A stretch of DNA of 64,000 nucleotides from Chimaeribacter arupi (lineage in GTDB: Bacteria; Pseudomonadota; Gammaproteobacteria; Enterobacterales; Enterobacteriaceae), in contig NZ_PJZI01000022.1 of assembly GCF_002858805.1 (NCBI RefSeq), positions 1 through 64,000 on the forward strand, in the 5' to 3' direction. Below the pieces are notes generated by a model that saw nothing but the letters and a program-made list of their open reading frames with translations, had not been told where the DNA came from and did not search any database. This document shows positions 34,358-43,931 of the stretch, piece by piece; within the stretch, counting starts at the first letter, position 1; every line of letters starts with the position of its first letter. Position numbers and translations under genes: made by a program.

Positions 34358-34818
34358 ATCGACTCCCTACTTGTCCGCTCGCGCAGACCGGTTGATAAAC
34401 AGACCCTCAGTGCCGGATGCCCGGCCTTTTCGCCTCTGCCGGCGGATTGCCTGTTTCCAGCAAACCTGGTGTCCCGCCCCAGCGGGCGGCTACAGCACAG
34501 ATAGACACTTCACGGCGGGGAAAGTTTGGCGTGATGAGGCACCACCCCCTGCCCGCGCGCCGGGCGGCACCCTGTGATTCCTTGTGCCGCGCCGGCCCCG
34601 GTAAAAACCGGGAAATATTCAGTGAATTTATAGGTGCATTATATTGCCCATTCGCCACCAGCGTGGCAATACCTTCCACGCCCGCGCCGCGTCTGCCTGC
34701 AACGCGGGTTTTGCCGGGTCGTCACACGGCGCTTTGCAAGGTAGAATCAGGGCTTGTTGCCGGGGTCACTGATGTTGACCACGCGGTTCTGCGGCCAATT
34801 CTCCCACAGTGGAATCTC
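34358..34818. other. relA-barA divergent intergenic region lacking rlmD
   Basis: A 461-bp gap with no supported gene. It must hold both divergent promoters; the AT-richer part at about 34620-34660 (TATAGGTGCATTATATTG) is the likeliest place. In E. coli rlmD (23S rRNA m5U1939 methyltransferase) sits between relA and barA. I searched both strands here for its motifs and C-terminus and found no remnant. Confidence 0.6.
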
Positions 34819-37575
34819 ATGACCAAATATAGCCTTCGCGCCCGGATGATGGTGTTAATCCTGGCCCCCACATTGTTGATCGGCCTGTTGCTCAGCACAT
34901 TTTTTGTGGTGCACCGCTACAACGAATTGCAGGATCAGCTGGTGGATTCCGGTGCCAGCATCATTGAGCCGCTGGCGATCGCCAGTGAATACGGCATGAC
35001 CTTCCACCACCGCGAGTCGGTGCGCCAGCTGGTGAGCCTGCTGCACCGCCGCCATTCCGATATTGTGCGATCCATCACGGTGTTTGACCGCGATAACCGG
35101 CTGTTCGTCACCTCCAATTACCACCGCAACTACAGCCAGCTGCAAATCAGCCAGGGTGAGCCGATGCCCACCGAGCTGATGCTGAGCCGCTACGGCAATG
35201 AGCTGATCCTGCGTACGCCTATCACCTCGGAAGAGAACGCCCCGGATGAAACCGACAGCATCCCGGCGCTGAAACCCGACAACCTCGGCTACATCGCCAT
35301 TGAGCTTGACCTCAATTCCGTGCGCCTCCAGCAATACAAAGAGGTGTTTGTGGCAACCCTGCTGCTGGTGCTGAGCCTCTGCATCGCCATCCTGTTCGCC
35401 TACCGGCTGATGCGTGACGTCACCGGGCCTATCCGCAACATGGTGAATACCGTGGACCGCATCCGCCGCGGCCAGCTCGACAGCCGGGTGGAGGGCTATA
35501 TGCTCGGCGAGCTGGACATGCTGAAAAACGGCATCAACTCGATGGCGATGTCACTGACCGCCTACCATGAGGAGATGCAGCAGAACATCGACCAGGCGAC
35601 CTCTGACCTGCGCGAAACGCTGGAGCAGATGGAGATCCAGAACGTTGAGCTGGATCTGGCGAAGAAGCGGGCGCAGGAGGCGGCGCGCATCAAGTCGGAA
35701 TTCCTGGCGAATATGTCCCACGAGCTGCGCACCCCGCTTAACGGCGTGATCGGCTTTACCCGCCAGACGCTGAAAACCCCGCTGACGCCGACCCAGAGCG
35801 ACTACCTGCAAACCATTGAGCGCTCCGCCAACAACCTGCTGACCATCATCAATGACGTGCTCGACTTCTCCAAGCTGGAGGCGGGCAAACTGGTGCTGGA
35901 GCATATCCCGTTCGCCCTGCGGGAAACCCTGGATGAAGTGGTGGTGTTGCTGGCGCATACCGCCCATGAGAAGGGGCTGGAGCTGACGCTGAATGTGCAG
36001 AACAACGTGCCGGAACAGGTCATCGGCGACCCGCTGCGCCTGCAACAGGTGGTCACCAACCTGCTCGGCAACGCCGTGAAATTCACCGAAAGCGGCAATA
36101 TCGACATCAATGTGGAGCTGCGCTCGCACGACAACATGAAAGCGGAGCTGGAGGTGCAGATCCACGATACCGGCATCGGCATTTCCGAGCGCCAGCAGTC
36201 GCAGCTGTTCCAGGCATTCCGCCAGGCGGACGCCAGCATTTCGCGCCGCCACGGCGGCACCGGGCTGGGGCTGGTGATCACCCAGAAGCTGGTCAAGGAG
36301 ATGGGCGGCGACATCAGCTTCTACAGCCAGCTCAACCGCGGCTCGACCTTCTGGTTCCACATCAATATTGAACTCAACGATCATTTCCTGCCGAGCGCCC
36401 AGCCGATGGACGCGCTCCAGGGCAAACGCCTGGCCTATATCGAAGCCAACGACGCGGCCGCCAAGGCCACGCTGGAAATTCTGGCCACCACGCCGTTGCA
36501 GGTGACGCACGGCACCCAGCTTGCGCAACTGCCGGAGGAGCATTTTGACATCCTGCTGATTGGCGTGCCGCTGAACAAACGCCATATGCTCGAAGAGTAC
36601 AAAACGCGGATGCCGGGCATTCTGGCGTTGGCAGACCGCGTCATTATGGCGGTGCCTTCCCAGTTGCAGATTGACGCCGAAGCGCTGAAAAAGCTCGGGG
36701 TCCAGGGCTGCCTGATCAAGCCTATCTCCAGCGTGCGTTTGCTGCCGCTGCTGCTGGATGACAGCCAGGCCGGGCTGCTGGGCCACAAGCCCCACCGCCC
36801 GCCGCGCCTGCCGCTGACGGTGATGGCGGTGGATGACAACCCGGCCAACCTGAAACTTATCGGCACCCTGCTGGAGGAGCTGGTCGAGCACACGCTGCTG
36901 TGCGAAAGCGGTGCGGATGCCCTGGCGCTGGCACGCGAACAGGACCTGGATGTGATCCTGATGGACATTCAGATGCCGCACATTGACGGCATCCGCGCCG
37001 CCGAGCTGATTCACCAGTTGCCGCACCATGCCCGCACGCCGATCATCGCGGTGACGGCCCATTCGCTTTCCGGCGAACGTGAACACCTGCTGAAAGCCGG
37101 CATGGACGATTATCTGGCAAAACCGATTGATGAGGCGATGCTGAAACGGGTGCTGACGCGCCACCACGCCCCGGCCAGCGCCGAGCCGGACGTGCCGCCG
37201 CCGATGGTCAGCCCGGCGTCCGGGGAGCCGCTGCCTTCGCTGGACTGGTCACTGGCGTTGCGCCAGTCGGCCAACAAAGAGGATCTGGCCGGCGACCTGT
37301 TACAGATGCTGATCGACTTCCTGCCGCAGGTCAGCGAGCGGGTGCAGGCGATCGTTGACGGGGCCAATGACGACGCGATCCTCGCGCTTATCCACAAGCT
37401 GCACGGCAGTTGCAGTTACAGCGGCGTGCCGCGCCTGAAGCAGCTCTGTGGCTATCTGGAACACCAGTTGCGGCAGAATGTCAGCCTCCATGCGCTGGAG
37501 CCGGAGTGGCTGGAGCTGCTGGACGAGATTGAAAATGTCACCAATGCGGCGAAGATCCACCTGCGGGGCGGCTGA
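34819..37575 (+). CDS. barA: Hybrid sensor histidine kinase BarA
   Basis: Membrane kinase that phosphorylates the response regulator UvrY, turning on the Csr small RNAs that titrate CsrA. The start at 34819 gives 918 residues, the same as E. coli; the open frame extends 134 codons upstream but does not align. Order: TM1 ([19 protein letters not shown]), a periplasmic sensor, TM2 near 175-195, HAMP ([19 protein letters not shown]), the dimerisation box [19 protein letters not shown] with the phospho-His, HATPase ([21 protein letters not shown]), a degenerate receiver, a true receiver ([14 protein letters not shown]) and an HPt domain ([12 protein letters not shown]). Converges on cdaR with 12 nt between. 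Confidence 0.98.
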   Translation: MTKYSLRARMMVLILAPTLLIGLLLSTFFVVHRYNELQDQLVDSGASIIEPLAIASEYGMTFHHRESVRQLVSLLHRRHSDIVRSITVFDRDNRLFVTSNYHRNYSQLQISQGEPMPTELMLSRYGNELILRTPITSEENAPDETDSIPALKPDNLGYIAIELDLNSVRLQQYKEVFVATLLLVLSLCIAILFAYRLMRDVTGPIRNMVNTVDRIRRGQLDSRVEGYMLGELDMLKNGINSMAMSLTAYHEEMQQNIDQATSDLRETLEQMEIQNVELDLAKKRAQEAARIKSEFLANMSHELRTPLNGVIGFTRQTLKTPLTPTQSDYLQTIERSANNLLTIINDVLDFSKLEAGKLVLEHIPFALRETLDEVVVLLAHTAHEKGLELTLNVQNNVPEQVIGDPLRLQQVVTNLLGNAVKFTESGNIDINVELRSHDNMKAELEVQIHDTGIGISERQQSQLFQAFRQADASISRRHGGTGLGLVITQKLVKEMGGDISFYSQLNRGSTFWFHINIELNDHFLPSAQPMDALQGKRLAYIEANDAAAKATLEILATTPLQVTHGTQLAQLPEEHFDILLIGVPLNKRHMLEEYKTRMPGILALADRVIMAVPSQLQIDAEALKKLGVQGCLIKPISSVRLLPLLLDDSQAGLLGHKPHRPPRLPLTVMAVDDNPANLKLIGTLLEELVEHTLLCESGADALALAREQDLDVILMDIQMPHIDGIRAAELIHQLPHHARTPIIAVTAHSLSGEREHLLKAGMDDYLAKPIDEAMLKRVLTRHHAPASAEPDVPPPMVSPASGEPLPSLDWSLALRQSANKEDLAGDLLQMLIDFLPQVSERVQAIVDGANDDAILALIHKLHGSCSYSGVPRLKQLCGYLEHQLRQNVSLHALEPEWLELLDEIENVTNAAKIHLRGG

Positions 37576-37589
37576 TCGCCCCGTTGTTT
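37564..37589 (+). terminator. Probable barA terminator overlapping its stop codon
   Basis: A perfect 7-bp GC stem CGGGGCG / CGCCCCG (37564-37570 with 37577-37583; loop GCTGAT holds the barA TGA) is followed by TTGTTTA. The hairpin begins inside the last barA codons, and the T-rich tail reaches the cdaR stop. Confidence 0.55.
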
Positions 37590-38745
37590 AACGATCGTCA
37601 TCCAGTTGCAGCGCCACATAGAGCAGCAAACGATCGTCAAAATTCCCAAGGTTAAGGCCGGTCAGCTCTGAAATCCGGTTCAGCCGGTATTCCAGCGTAT
37701 TGCGGTGGATATAGAGCGCCCTGGCGGTGGCGGTGGGCTGCACATTATGGGCAAACCAGGCGGTCAATGTGCGGCGCAACAGGCCGTTGTTGTCCATGGT
37801 TTTCAGCCGCGCCAGCGGGCGCACCAGCTCGTTGGCCTGCCAGCCGCCGCGCAGGCTGTCGAGCAGCACCGGCAGCATCAGATCCTGGTAAAAATAGCTG
37901 CGCTGATCGGGCATCCGCTGTTTGCCGACGCTCATGGTGGTGCGGGCGGTACGGTAGGATCGGGCAATGCCGCCCGGCCCCGGAAAATAGTTGCCCAGCG
38001 CCAGCCGGATGCGCAAACGGCCGCGCTCCGTCATCCGCGCCAGCAGGTTATCAATGCGCGTGCGGTGTGCGTCGGCGTCCCAGCGGCCGTGGTTATTGAG
38101 CGCCGGTTTCAGCACCACCATTTCCGTCAGCGAGACAATGGCGATCAGGTTGTCACGCTCCGGCGAGGTGAGCAGCGTCTGTAGCTGCTGCAACTCCGCC
38201 ATCGCGCTGTCCACCCCCAACTGGCCGCTGTCCACTTCCACCACCGCCACCACGCGCGGCAGGCTGAGATCGATGCCGAGCCGCTGCGCCCATTCGCCCA
38301 GCGCCGGGGAGAGGCTCTCCGCGCGGATCAGGTTCAGCACCAGCTCCTCACGCAGGCGGCTGTCCTGCGCCAGCATATGCAGCAGCCGCGCCTGCTCCAG
38401 CATCATTTCGGCGGTCATCCCCACCAACTGCCCATACTGGCGCAAATCGGTGGGGTTGCCGGTCAGGCCGATGACGCCGACGATATCGCCGTCGAGCCGC
38501 AACGGCAGGTTCACACCGGGCCGCACGCCGTGCAGATGGCGCGCCACCGCGTCATCGATGTCCACCACCCGGCCCTGGGAGATCGCCAGCAGCGCCCCTT
38601 CGTGCAACTCCCCCAGCCGCTCACGGTCACCGCTGCCGATAATCCTGCCGCGCCCATCCATCACGTTGACATTGCTGTCAATAATGCGCATGGTACGGGC
38701 CACGATATCCTGTGCCAGTCTGGCATCCAGATGATATGCTGCCAT
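37588..38745 (-). CDS. cdaR: Sugar diacid utilisation regulator CdaR
   Basis: Transcription activator for D-glucarate, D-galactarate and D-glycerate catabolism. The start at 38745, preceded by AAGGAAAGG, gives 385 residues, the same as E. coli. The N-terminal sugar-diacid recognition domain has QDIVARTMRIIDSNVNVMD, GSGDRERLGELHEGAL and IGLTGNPTDLRQYGQLV. A GGDEF-like middle follows, and the PucR-type C-terminal helix-turn-helix reads ARALYIHRNTLEYRLNRI. Its usual target genes (gud, gar) are not in the window. Confidence 0.96.
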   Translation of the reverse strand: MAAYHLDARLAQDIVARTMRIIDSNVNVMDGRGRIIGSGDRERLGELHEGALLAISQGRVVDIDDAVARHLHGVRPGVNLPLRLDGDIVGVIGLTGNPTDLRQYGQLVGMTAEMMLEQARLLHMLAQDSRLREELVLNLIRAESLSPALGEWAQRLGIDLSLPRVVAVVEVDSGQLGVDSAMAELQQLQTLLTSPERDNLIAIVSLTEMVVLKPALNNHGRWDADAHRTRIDNLLARMTERGRLRIRLALGNYFPGPGGIARSYRTARTTMSVGKQRMPDQRSYFYQDLMLPVLLDSLRGGWQANELVRPLARLKTMDNNGLLRRTLTAWFAHNVQPTATARALYIHRNTLEYRLNRISELTGLNLGNFDDRLLLYVALQLDDDR

Positions 38746-38965
38746 TCCTTTCCTTCTCCGCCTGACGGTTGACCCTCTCTTCCTCAGCATACTGAGCGCG
38801 CCCTACTCCTGCATTGTGCAAACGCACAAAGCACCGGGATATGCCCAAAAGCTGTGGCAGCTATCACAGATTTTTTGCAACGCAACAGAATGAAAGAACG
38901 CCTGCCCGGCCTGGAAGGGGTGGTAAAAATAGTGGCCGGGGCGGAAACGGGCGGATCGCGGCCAT

Positions 38966-38992
38966 AAAAAAAGGCACGGTTTCCCGTGCCTT
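38966..38992 (-). terminator. Intrinsic terminator of degP
   Basis: Perfect 9-bp stem AAGGCACGG / CCGTGCCTT (38971-38979 with 38984-38992), loop of 4, with a T-run on the minus strand (38966-38972). It lies about 40 nt past the degP stop. Confidence 0.92.
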
Positions 38993-39033
38993 CCAGCGTA
39001 TTGCCGGGAAAGCGATCCCGGCAGAAGAGACTA

Positions 39034-40479
39034 TTACTGCATCAACAGATAGAGTGAGCTGTCGCCGCGCTGGATCGACAGCGCCAGCACCGACGGTTTG
39101 GTGTCGAGGATCTTGCGCAGCTCGCCGAGGTTGGCCACCGGCTGCTGGTTGACGCCCAGGATCACGTCGCCTTTTTTCAGGCCAATGCGCGCCGCGGCTG
39201 AGCCGGGTTTCACATTGTCCACTTTCACCCCTTTGTGGCCGTTCAGGTCGGTGTTGCTCAGCTCCGCCCCCTCAATGCCGGTGTAAATGGTGCCGGAATC
39301 CACCTGCGCCTGCTGGCTCTGCTCCAGCGTGACCTCAACGGTGACCGGTTTGCCGTCACGTTGCAGGCCCAGCGTCAGTTTGGAGCCGATCGGCAGGGTG
39401 CCGATCTCTGCCCGGAACGCGGCGAAGCTGGAGATCGCTTTGCCGTTCATGGTCAGGATCACATCCCCGGCCTTGATCCCGGCTTTGGCTGCGGCAGACT
39501 TCGGCATCACCTGGCTGACGAACGCCCCGCGCTGGGCGTCGACTTTCATCGCTTTCGCCAGCTCAGAGTTCAGTTCGGTACCCATAATGCCCAGTTCGCC
39601 GCGTTTCACCTGGCCGAATTCGATCATCTGCGCGGTCAGGTTTTTCACCATGTTGCTTGGGATGGCGAAGCCGATGCCGATGTTGCCGCCGTCCGGTGCC
39701 AGGATCGCGGTGTTAATACCGATCAGTTCACCGTTCAGGTTCACCAGCGCGCCGCCGGAGTTACCCCGGTTGATCGCGGCGTCGGTCTGAATAAAGTTCT
39801 CGTAGTTCTCGATGTTCAGGCCGCTGCGGCCAAGTGCGGAGACGATACCGGAGGTGGCGGTTTCACCCAGGCCGTATGGGTTGCCGATCGCCACGGTGTA
39901 GTCACCGACGCGCAGGGATTCGGAATCCGCCATTTTCACCGCGGTCAGGTTTTTCGCGTCTTTGATCTGCAACAGGGCGATGTCAGAACGCGGATCTTTG
40001 CCGATCACTTTGGCCTCAAATTTACGGCCGTCGTTGAGCTGCACCACGATTTTGGTGGCGTTGTCGACCACGTGGTTGTTCGTCACCACATAACCTTTGC
40101 CTGCGTCGATGATCACGCCGGAGCCGAGTGCCTGGAAGGCCTGTTTCGGCTGTGGCGCAACGTTGCCGCCGTCACTGCCGTCACCACCGCCCTGGCACAG
40201 CGGGGATTGCTGGAACGGGGAACCGTCCTGGCAGAAAGGCGAGTTGTCCCCGAAGAATTGCTGGAAGTTCTGCCCCATGCGCGGGGTATTGATGGCGGCG
40301 CTGCCTTCCACGTTAATGCTGACCACCGAAGGCATGACTTTTTCCAGCATCGGGGCCAGGCTGGGCAGCTGGGCGCTGCTGGAGGAGGCGGTTTCCGCCG
40401 CGTTAGCCGTCGAAACCGGGCCAAGAGCCATTCCAATACTTAGCGCCAGGGCGCTCAGGAACAAAGATGATTTTTTCAT
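39034..40479 (-). CDS. degP: Periplasmic serine protease and chaperone DegP (HtrA)
   Basis: Degrades or refolds damaged envelope proteins. The 481-residue precursor has a signal peptide ending at about STANA-AE. The catalytic triad is His in VTNNHVVDNA, Asp in DPRSDIALLQ and Ser in NRGNSGGALVN. The LA loop keeps the two cysteines (FCQDGS, PLCQGG). Two PDZ domains occupy about residues 280-375 and 385-480. Expression is expected to answer sigma-E, for which a good promoter match lies upstream. It lies between cdaR and dgt, as in E. coli. Confidence 0.98.
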   Translation of the reverse strand: MKKSSLFLSALALSIGMALGPVSTANAAETASSSSAQLPSLAPMLEKVMPSVVSINVEGSAAINTPRMGQNFQQFFGDNSPFCQDGSPFQQSPLCQGGGDGSDGGNVAPQPKQAFQALGSGVIIDAGKGYVVTNNHVVDNATKIVVQLNDGRKFEAKVIGKDPRSDIALLQIKDAKNLTAVKMADSESLRVGDYTVAIGNPYGLGETATSGIVSALGRSGLNIENYENFIQTDAAINRGNSGGALVNLNGELIGINTAILAPDGGNIGIGFAIPSNMVKNLTAQMIEFGQVKRGELGIMGTELNSELAKAMKVDAQRGAFVSQVMPKSAAAKAGIKAGDVILTMNGKAISSFAAFRAEIGTLPIGSKLTLGLQRDGKPVTVEVTLEQSQQAQVDSGTIYTGIEGAELSNTDLNGHKGVKVDNVKPGSAAARIGLKKGDVILGVNQQPVANLGELRKILDTKPSVLALSIQRGDSSLYLLMQ

Positions 40480-40543
40480 TTGTCTGTATCTCTTTAATTT
40501 ATTGATGCGACAAGAACAATACTGACGGTGTAGCCGTGCTGAA

Positions 40544-40571
40544 TAAGATGTACTAAATCACCTTAAGTTCA
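40544..40571 (-). promoter_or_regulatory. Sigma-E-type promoter of degP
   Basis: On the minus strand: -35 TGAACTT (40565-40571), a 16-bp spacer and -10 TCTTA (40544-40548). The E. coli degP sigma-E promoter has GGAACTT, the same 16-bp spacer and TCTGA. The -10 is about 65 nt before the degP ATG. Confidence 0.7.
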
Positions 40572-40667
40572 CCGGCGTCGATTCAGCAATGGTAAAAAAG
40601 TGTGCGATGTCTTTACAAAAGGCCATTTTCTCATCACCCCCGGACGGCGGCCCCCGGCCCTGCCGCC

Positions 40668-42194
40668 CTACTCCGCCGCCGCCAGCCGCCGGTACTCATC
40701 ATAGGCGTGCAGATCGGTCATGCCGCTGATGTAATCCTGAATCAGCCGGGCGCGGAAGTAGTATTCCCAGATCGGCTGCTCGGCCGCCGGTAAGGTCGCG
40801 ATGTCGCTGACCGCCTGGGTGTAGGCGAGCCGGTATTTGCCGGAAAGCTTATGGAACAACCGCGTCTCGATCGGGTAGCGCCGGTGGGTATCCTGCTCAT
40901 TAAGCTTCTGGAAATCCTCCGGCGGCATCTCCAGAAGCGGGCTGTAAATGTCCAGCAACCCGCTGATCACCCGGTAGCCCTGCAACTCCAGCTCCTCGAC
41001 CTCATGGTGGTTGAACACCCGCCGGAACGCGACATTCTTGAAGATCTCCAGCAGCCGGTTGGCCTGGCTCTGATCCTCCAGCAACGCCTGGTTCAGCGTG
41101 CCCTCGTAAATCTGCGGCAGGTTATCAATAAAGCGTTGCGCCGCATGGGGCACCAGCCGTTTCACCGTCTGCACCCGCAGTTCCATAAAGAAATAGTCGA
41201 TCGGGTGGCGGTAACTCTGCGCCGCCATCATTTTTTTATAGGCGGTGCCTACCACCAGATCAAACAGATCGCCGGGCTGCGCACTGCCCCACTCCTGTTG
41301 CAGATGGTGGTAAAGCTGCTCAACGGTGAAAATTTTCTTCTCCACCGCGTCTTCCAGATCGGCGATACAGTAAGAGATGTCGTCGGCCGCCTCCATGATG
41401 TAAGTCAGCGGGAAGCGCTGGAATTCGCCGAGCTGTAATTTTTCGCGCAACTGGGCGATCAGCGGCTCCTCCGCCAGGTAGTAACCCGGCTTTTTCATCA
41501 GGTAGCTGTACGCCGGCGGCACCGGCCCGGCCCAGTACGCCGGGCGGGTATATTTCAAAATGCAGGCTACCTGGGTATGGGTCAGGTTGAGGCGCAACAG
41601 GTTGAACACCAGCCGGATCGCCTGCGCATTGCCTTCAAAATGGCTGAGATCGTGGCGGATGCGGCAACGCAGGGCGTTCAGCTTCTCCTCCCCGGCGCGC
41701 AGTTGCAGCAGCGGCACCCGGCACGCATCCTGTTCCGGCAGCGGCTCCCCGGCATCCCTCCTCGCCATGCGCCGCCCGAACCAGTCATTGATCGCGGATT
41801 CGCCAAAGTGGCCAAAAGGCGGGTTGCCGATGTCATGCATCAGGCAGGCCATCTCCACCACGCTCTCAAACGGGGCCAGCAGCGCCGCCAGGCCGAGCGC
41901 CTCCAGTTGCCCCTGCCGGCCGAGCTTGTGCAGGATCTCCTTGGCAATATGCCGCCCCACCTGCTGCACCTCCAGCGAGTGGGTCAGGCGGCTGCGCACC
42001 GCGGCGTTGCGCTCCAGCGGGAACACCTGGGTTTTCTGTTGCAGGCGGCGGATGGCCGCAGAGTTGATAATGCGCCCGCGATCGCTCTCAAACTGGCGCA
42101 CAATGTCATAGGCATCGAGCCCGGCCAGATCATCGCGCGGCGGGCTGAAAGGGCGTTCTATGCTGAATTTTTTTCTGAAATCGATTTCCGACAT
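40668..42194 (-). CDS. dgt: Deoxyguanosinetriphosphate triphosphohydrolase
   Basis: Hydrolyses dGTP to deoxyguanosine and tripolyphosphate. The 508 residues compare with 505 in E. coli. The HD-domain metal ligands are in [18 protein letters not shown] and [17 protein letters not shown], with a later [14 protein letters not shown] supplying the last Asp. The insert YLMKKPGYY is typical of the long enterobacterial type. It is divergent from mtnN, with a tandem-repeat array in the shared control region. Confidence 0.97.
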   Translation of the reverse strand: MSEIDFRKKFSIERPFSPPRDDLAGLDAYDIVRQFESDRGRIINSAAIRRLQQKTQVFPLERNAAVRSRLTHSLEVQQVGRHIAKEILHKLGRQGQLEALGLAALLAPFESVVEMACLMHDIGNPPFGHFGESAINDWFGRRMARRDAGEPLPEQDACRVPLLQLRAGEEKLNALRCRIRHDLSHFEGNAQAIRLVFNLLRLNLTHTQVACILKYTRPAYWAGPVPPAYSYLMKKPGYYLAEEPLIAQLREKLQLGEFQRFPLTYIMEAADDISYCIADLEDAVEKKIFTVEQLYHHLQQEWGSAQPGDLFDLVVGTAYKKMMAAQSYRHPIDYFFMELRVQTVKRLVPHAAQRFIDNLPQIYEGTLNQALLEDQSQANRLLEIFKNVAFRRVFNHHEVEELELQGYRVISGLLDIYSPLLEMPPEDFQKLNEQDTHRRYPIETRLFHKLSGKYRLAYTQAVSDIATLPAAEQPIWEYYFRARLIQDYISGMTDLHAYDEYRRLAAAE

Positions 42195-42258
42195 GCTGCA
42201 TCCTCCGCCGGTCGCAGTCTATTACCGTTAGCGCTCGCCAGTAGCCATGATAGACTAT

Positions 42259-42327
42259 TCGCCTTTATAAACATGTCGCCTTTATAAACATGTTGTCTTT
42301 ATAAACACGTTGTCTTTAATAAACATG
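42259..42327. repeat. Four-copy 17-bp tandem repeat between dgt and mtnN
   Basis: Head-to-tail units: TCGCCTTTATAAACATG at 42259-42275 and 42276-42292 (identical), TTGTCTTTATAAACACG at 42293-42309, and an 18-bp unit TTGTCTTTAATAAACATG at 42310-42327. It lies 64 bp from the dgt start and 50 bp from the mtnN start, where promoters and operators belong. The AT-rich core TTTATAAACA stands out in this GC-rich chromosome. Confidence 0.95.
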
Positions 42328-42377
42328 CCCGTCCGCATCAACCTGCGGGCCACGCATCCTCATCTGCGAGTCTCCCT

Positions 42378-43079
42378 ATGAAAGTTGGCATCATTGGCGC
42401 AATGGAGCAGGAAGTCACCCTGCTGCGCGACAAGATTGAAAACCGTGAAACCCTGCAACGCGCCGGGTGTGAAATTTATACCGGCACGCTGCACGGCGTC
42501 GAGGTGGCGTTGCTGAAATCCGGGATTGGTAAAGTCTCCGCGGCGATGGGCACCACCCTGCTGCTGGAGCACTGCCGCCCGGACGTGGTGATCAACACCG
42601 GTTCCGCCGGTGGGCTGGCCGCCACCCTGAACGTCGGTGACATTGTGGTCTCCGATGAAGTGCGCTACCACGACGCCGATGTCACCGCCTTTGGCTATGC
42701 ACCGGGCCAGATGGCCGGTTGCCCGGCCGCATTCACGGCAGACGCCGCGCTGATCGACCTGGCGGCACGCTGCATCAGCGACCTCGGCCTCAATGCCGTG
42801 CGCGGGCTGGTGTGCAGCGGCGATGCCTTCATTAATGGTGCCGAGCCGCTGGCCCGTATCCGCGCCACCTTCCCGCAGGTGGCGGCGGTGGAGATGGAAG
42901 CGGCGGCTGTCGGCCATGTCTGCCACCTGTTCGGCACCCCGTTTGTGGTGGTGCGCGCCATTTCTGACGTGGCAGACCAGGCTTCCCACCTGAGCTTTGA
43001 GGAGTTCCTGGTGGTGGCGGCCGAGCAATCCACCCGCATGGTGGATGCGATGGTGCAGGCGCTGGCGCAGCGCGGCTGA
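42378..43079 (+). CDS. mtnN: 5'-methylthioadenosine/S-adenosylhomocysteine nucleosidase
   Basis: Cleaves MTA, SAH and 5'-deoxyadenosine to adenine plus the thioribose, feeding methionine salvage and AI-2 synthesis. The 233 residues compare with 232 in E. coli. [16 protein letters not shown] carries Glu12; [11 protein letters not shown] and RAISDVAD hold the ribose-binding Glu and the general-acid Asp. Its stop overlaps the btuF start, and a strong terminator lies 24 nt further on. Confidence 0.98.
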   Translation: MKVGIIGAMEQEVTLLRDKIENRETLQRAGCEIYTGTLHGVEVALLKSGIGKVSAAMGTTLLLEHCRPDVVINTGSAGGLAATLNVGDIVVSDEVRYHDADVTAFGYAPGQMAGCPAAFTADAALIDLAARCISDLGLNAVRGLVCSGDAFINGAEPLARIRATFPQVAAVEMEAAAVGHVCHLFGTPFVVVRAISDVADQASHLSFEEFLVVAAEQSTRMVDAMVQALAQRG

Positions 43080-43930
43080 TGATGCACCTGTTGCGTACCC
43101 TGAAGGCACTGCTGTTGGCAGTGCCTTTTTTTGTCGTGGGTGTGGCGGCAGCCCAGCCTGCCCAGCGGGTCATCGCCCTGGCACCGAACCTCACGGAGCT
43201 GGCCTATGCCGCCGGGCTGGGGCCGCAGATGGTGGCCGCCAGTGAGTATGCTGACTACCCGCCCGCCGCAGAAAAGCTGGAGCGGGTCGCCAACTGGCAG
43301 GGGATCAACCTGGAGCGGATCGTGGCGCTGAAGCCGGACCTGGTGCTGGCGTGGCGCGGCGGCAACCCGCAGCGGTCGCTGGATCAACTGCGCGCGCTCG
43401 GGGTGCCGGTGATCACCCTCGATCCGCAGAGTATTGATCAGGTGGCGGCAGCGTTGGATCAGCTGGCGGGCTACAGCGCCGCCCCGGACACCGCGCACCA
43501 GGCGGCACAACAGTTGCGCGCGGATCGCGATGCCTTACAACAGCAGTATGCGCGCGCCGCGCCGCTGCCGGTGCTGTTGCAGTTCGGCACCCGGCCACTG
43601 TTCACCGCCTCGGGGCAGACGCTGCAAAGCGAAGTGCTGCGGCTTTGCGGCGCGCAGAACCTGTTTGCTGACAGCCGCGTGCCGTGGCCGCAGGTGAGCC
43701 GCGAACAGGTGCTGATGCGCCGCCCGGCGGCGATTGTCACCCCCGGCGATCGCGCGGCGCAACAGGCGGTGGCGGCGTGGTGGCAGCCGCAGTTAAACGT
43801 GCCGGTGATCGCCCTTAATTCAGACTGGTTCAGCCGGGCCGGGCCGCGTATTATGCTGGCCGCGCGGCAACTCTGCCCGCAGTTGGCGGCGCTGCCCGCC
43901 TCCCCTTCCCCGGCACGGAACGATCGTTGA
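43079..43930 (+). CDS. btuF: Vitamin B12 ABC transporter substrate-binding protein BtuF
   Basis: Periplasmic cobalamin-binding protein that delivers B12 to BtuCD. The 283 residues (266 in E. coli) begin with a signal peptide ([19 protein letters not shown], cleaved near AAA). Family motifs are [36 protein letters not shown] and [15 protein letters not shown]. The start overlaps the mtnN stop (TGATGATG); either of two adjacent ATGs may be used. A perfect intrinsic terminator lies within the signal-peptide codons (43103-43132), so expression from the mtnN promoter may be attenuated. Confidence 0.96.
   Translation: MMHLLRTLKALLLAVPFFVVGVAAAQPAQRVIALAPNLTELAYAAGLGPQMVAASEYADYPPAAEKLERVANWQGINLERIVALKPDLVLAWRGGNPQRSLDQLRALGVPVITLDPQSIDQVAAALDQLAGYSAAPDTAHQAAQQLRADRDALQQQYARAAPLPVLLQFGTRPLFTASGQTLQSEVLRLCGAQNLFADSRVPWPQVSREQVLMRRPAAIVTPGDRAAQQAVAAWWQPQLNVPVIALNSDWFSRAGPRIMLAARQLCPQLAALPASPSPARNDR
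43103..43132 (+). terminator. Intrinsic terminator embedded in the btuF signal-peptide codons
   Basis: A perfect 10-bp stem AAGGCACTGC / GCAGTGCCTT (43103-43112 with 43118-43127), loop TGTTG, is followed by an unbroken T-run to 43132. It starts 24 nt past the mtnN stop and spans btuF codons from about 9 to 18. The form is textbook; the location inside a reading frame is the odd part. Confidence 0.85.
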
Positions 43931-43931
43931 T

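Noticed and set aside
34407-34679. 90-codon minus-strand frame in the relA-barA gap, tested as an rlmD remnant
   Set aside because: None of the RlmD landmarks (TRAM start, CxxxCGGC cysteines, NPPRxG or C-terminal LESMVLF) is present.
34417-34818. In-frame open extension of 134 codons upstream of barA
   Set aside because: BarA aligns from [14 protein letters not shown] at 34819 with the same 918-residue length as E. coli; the extension is Pro/Arg-rich with no similarity.
42328-43078. Cobalamin riboswitch controlling btuF
   Set aside because: btuF directly overlaps mtnN; there is no leader long enough and no B12-box sequence.
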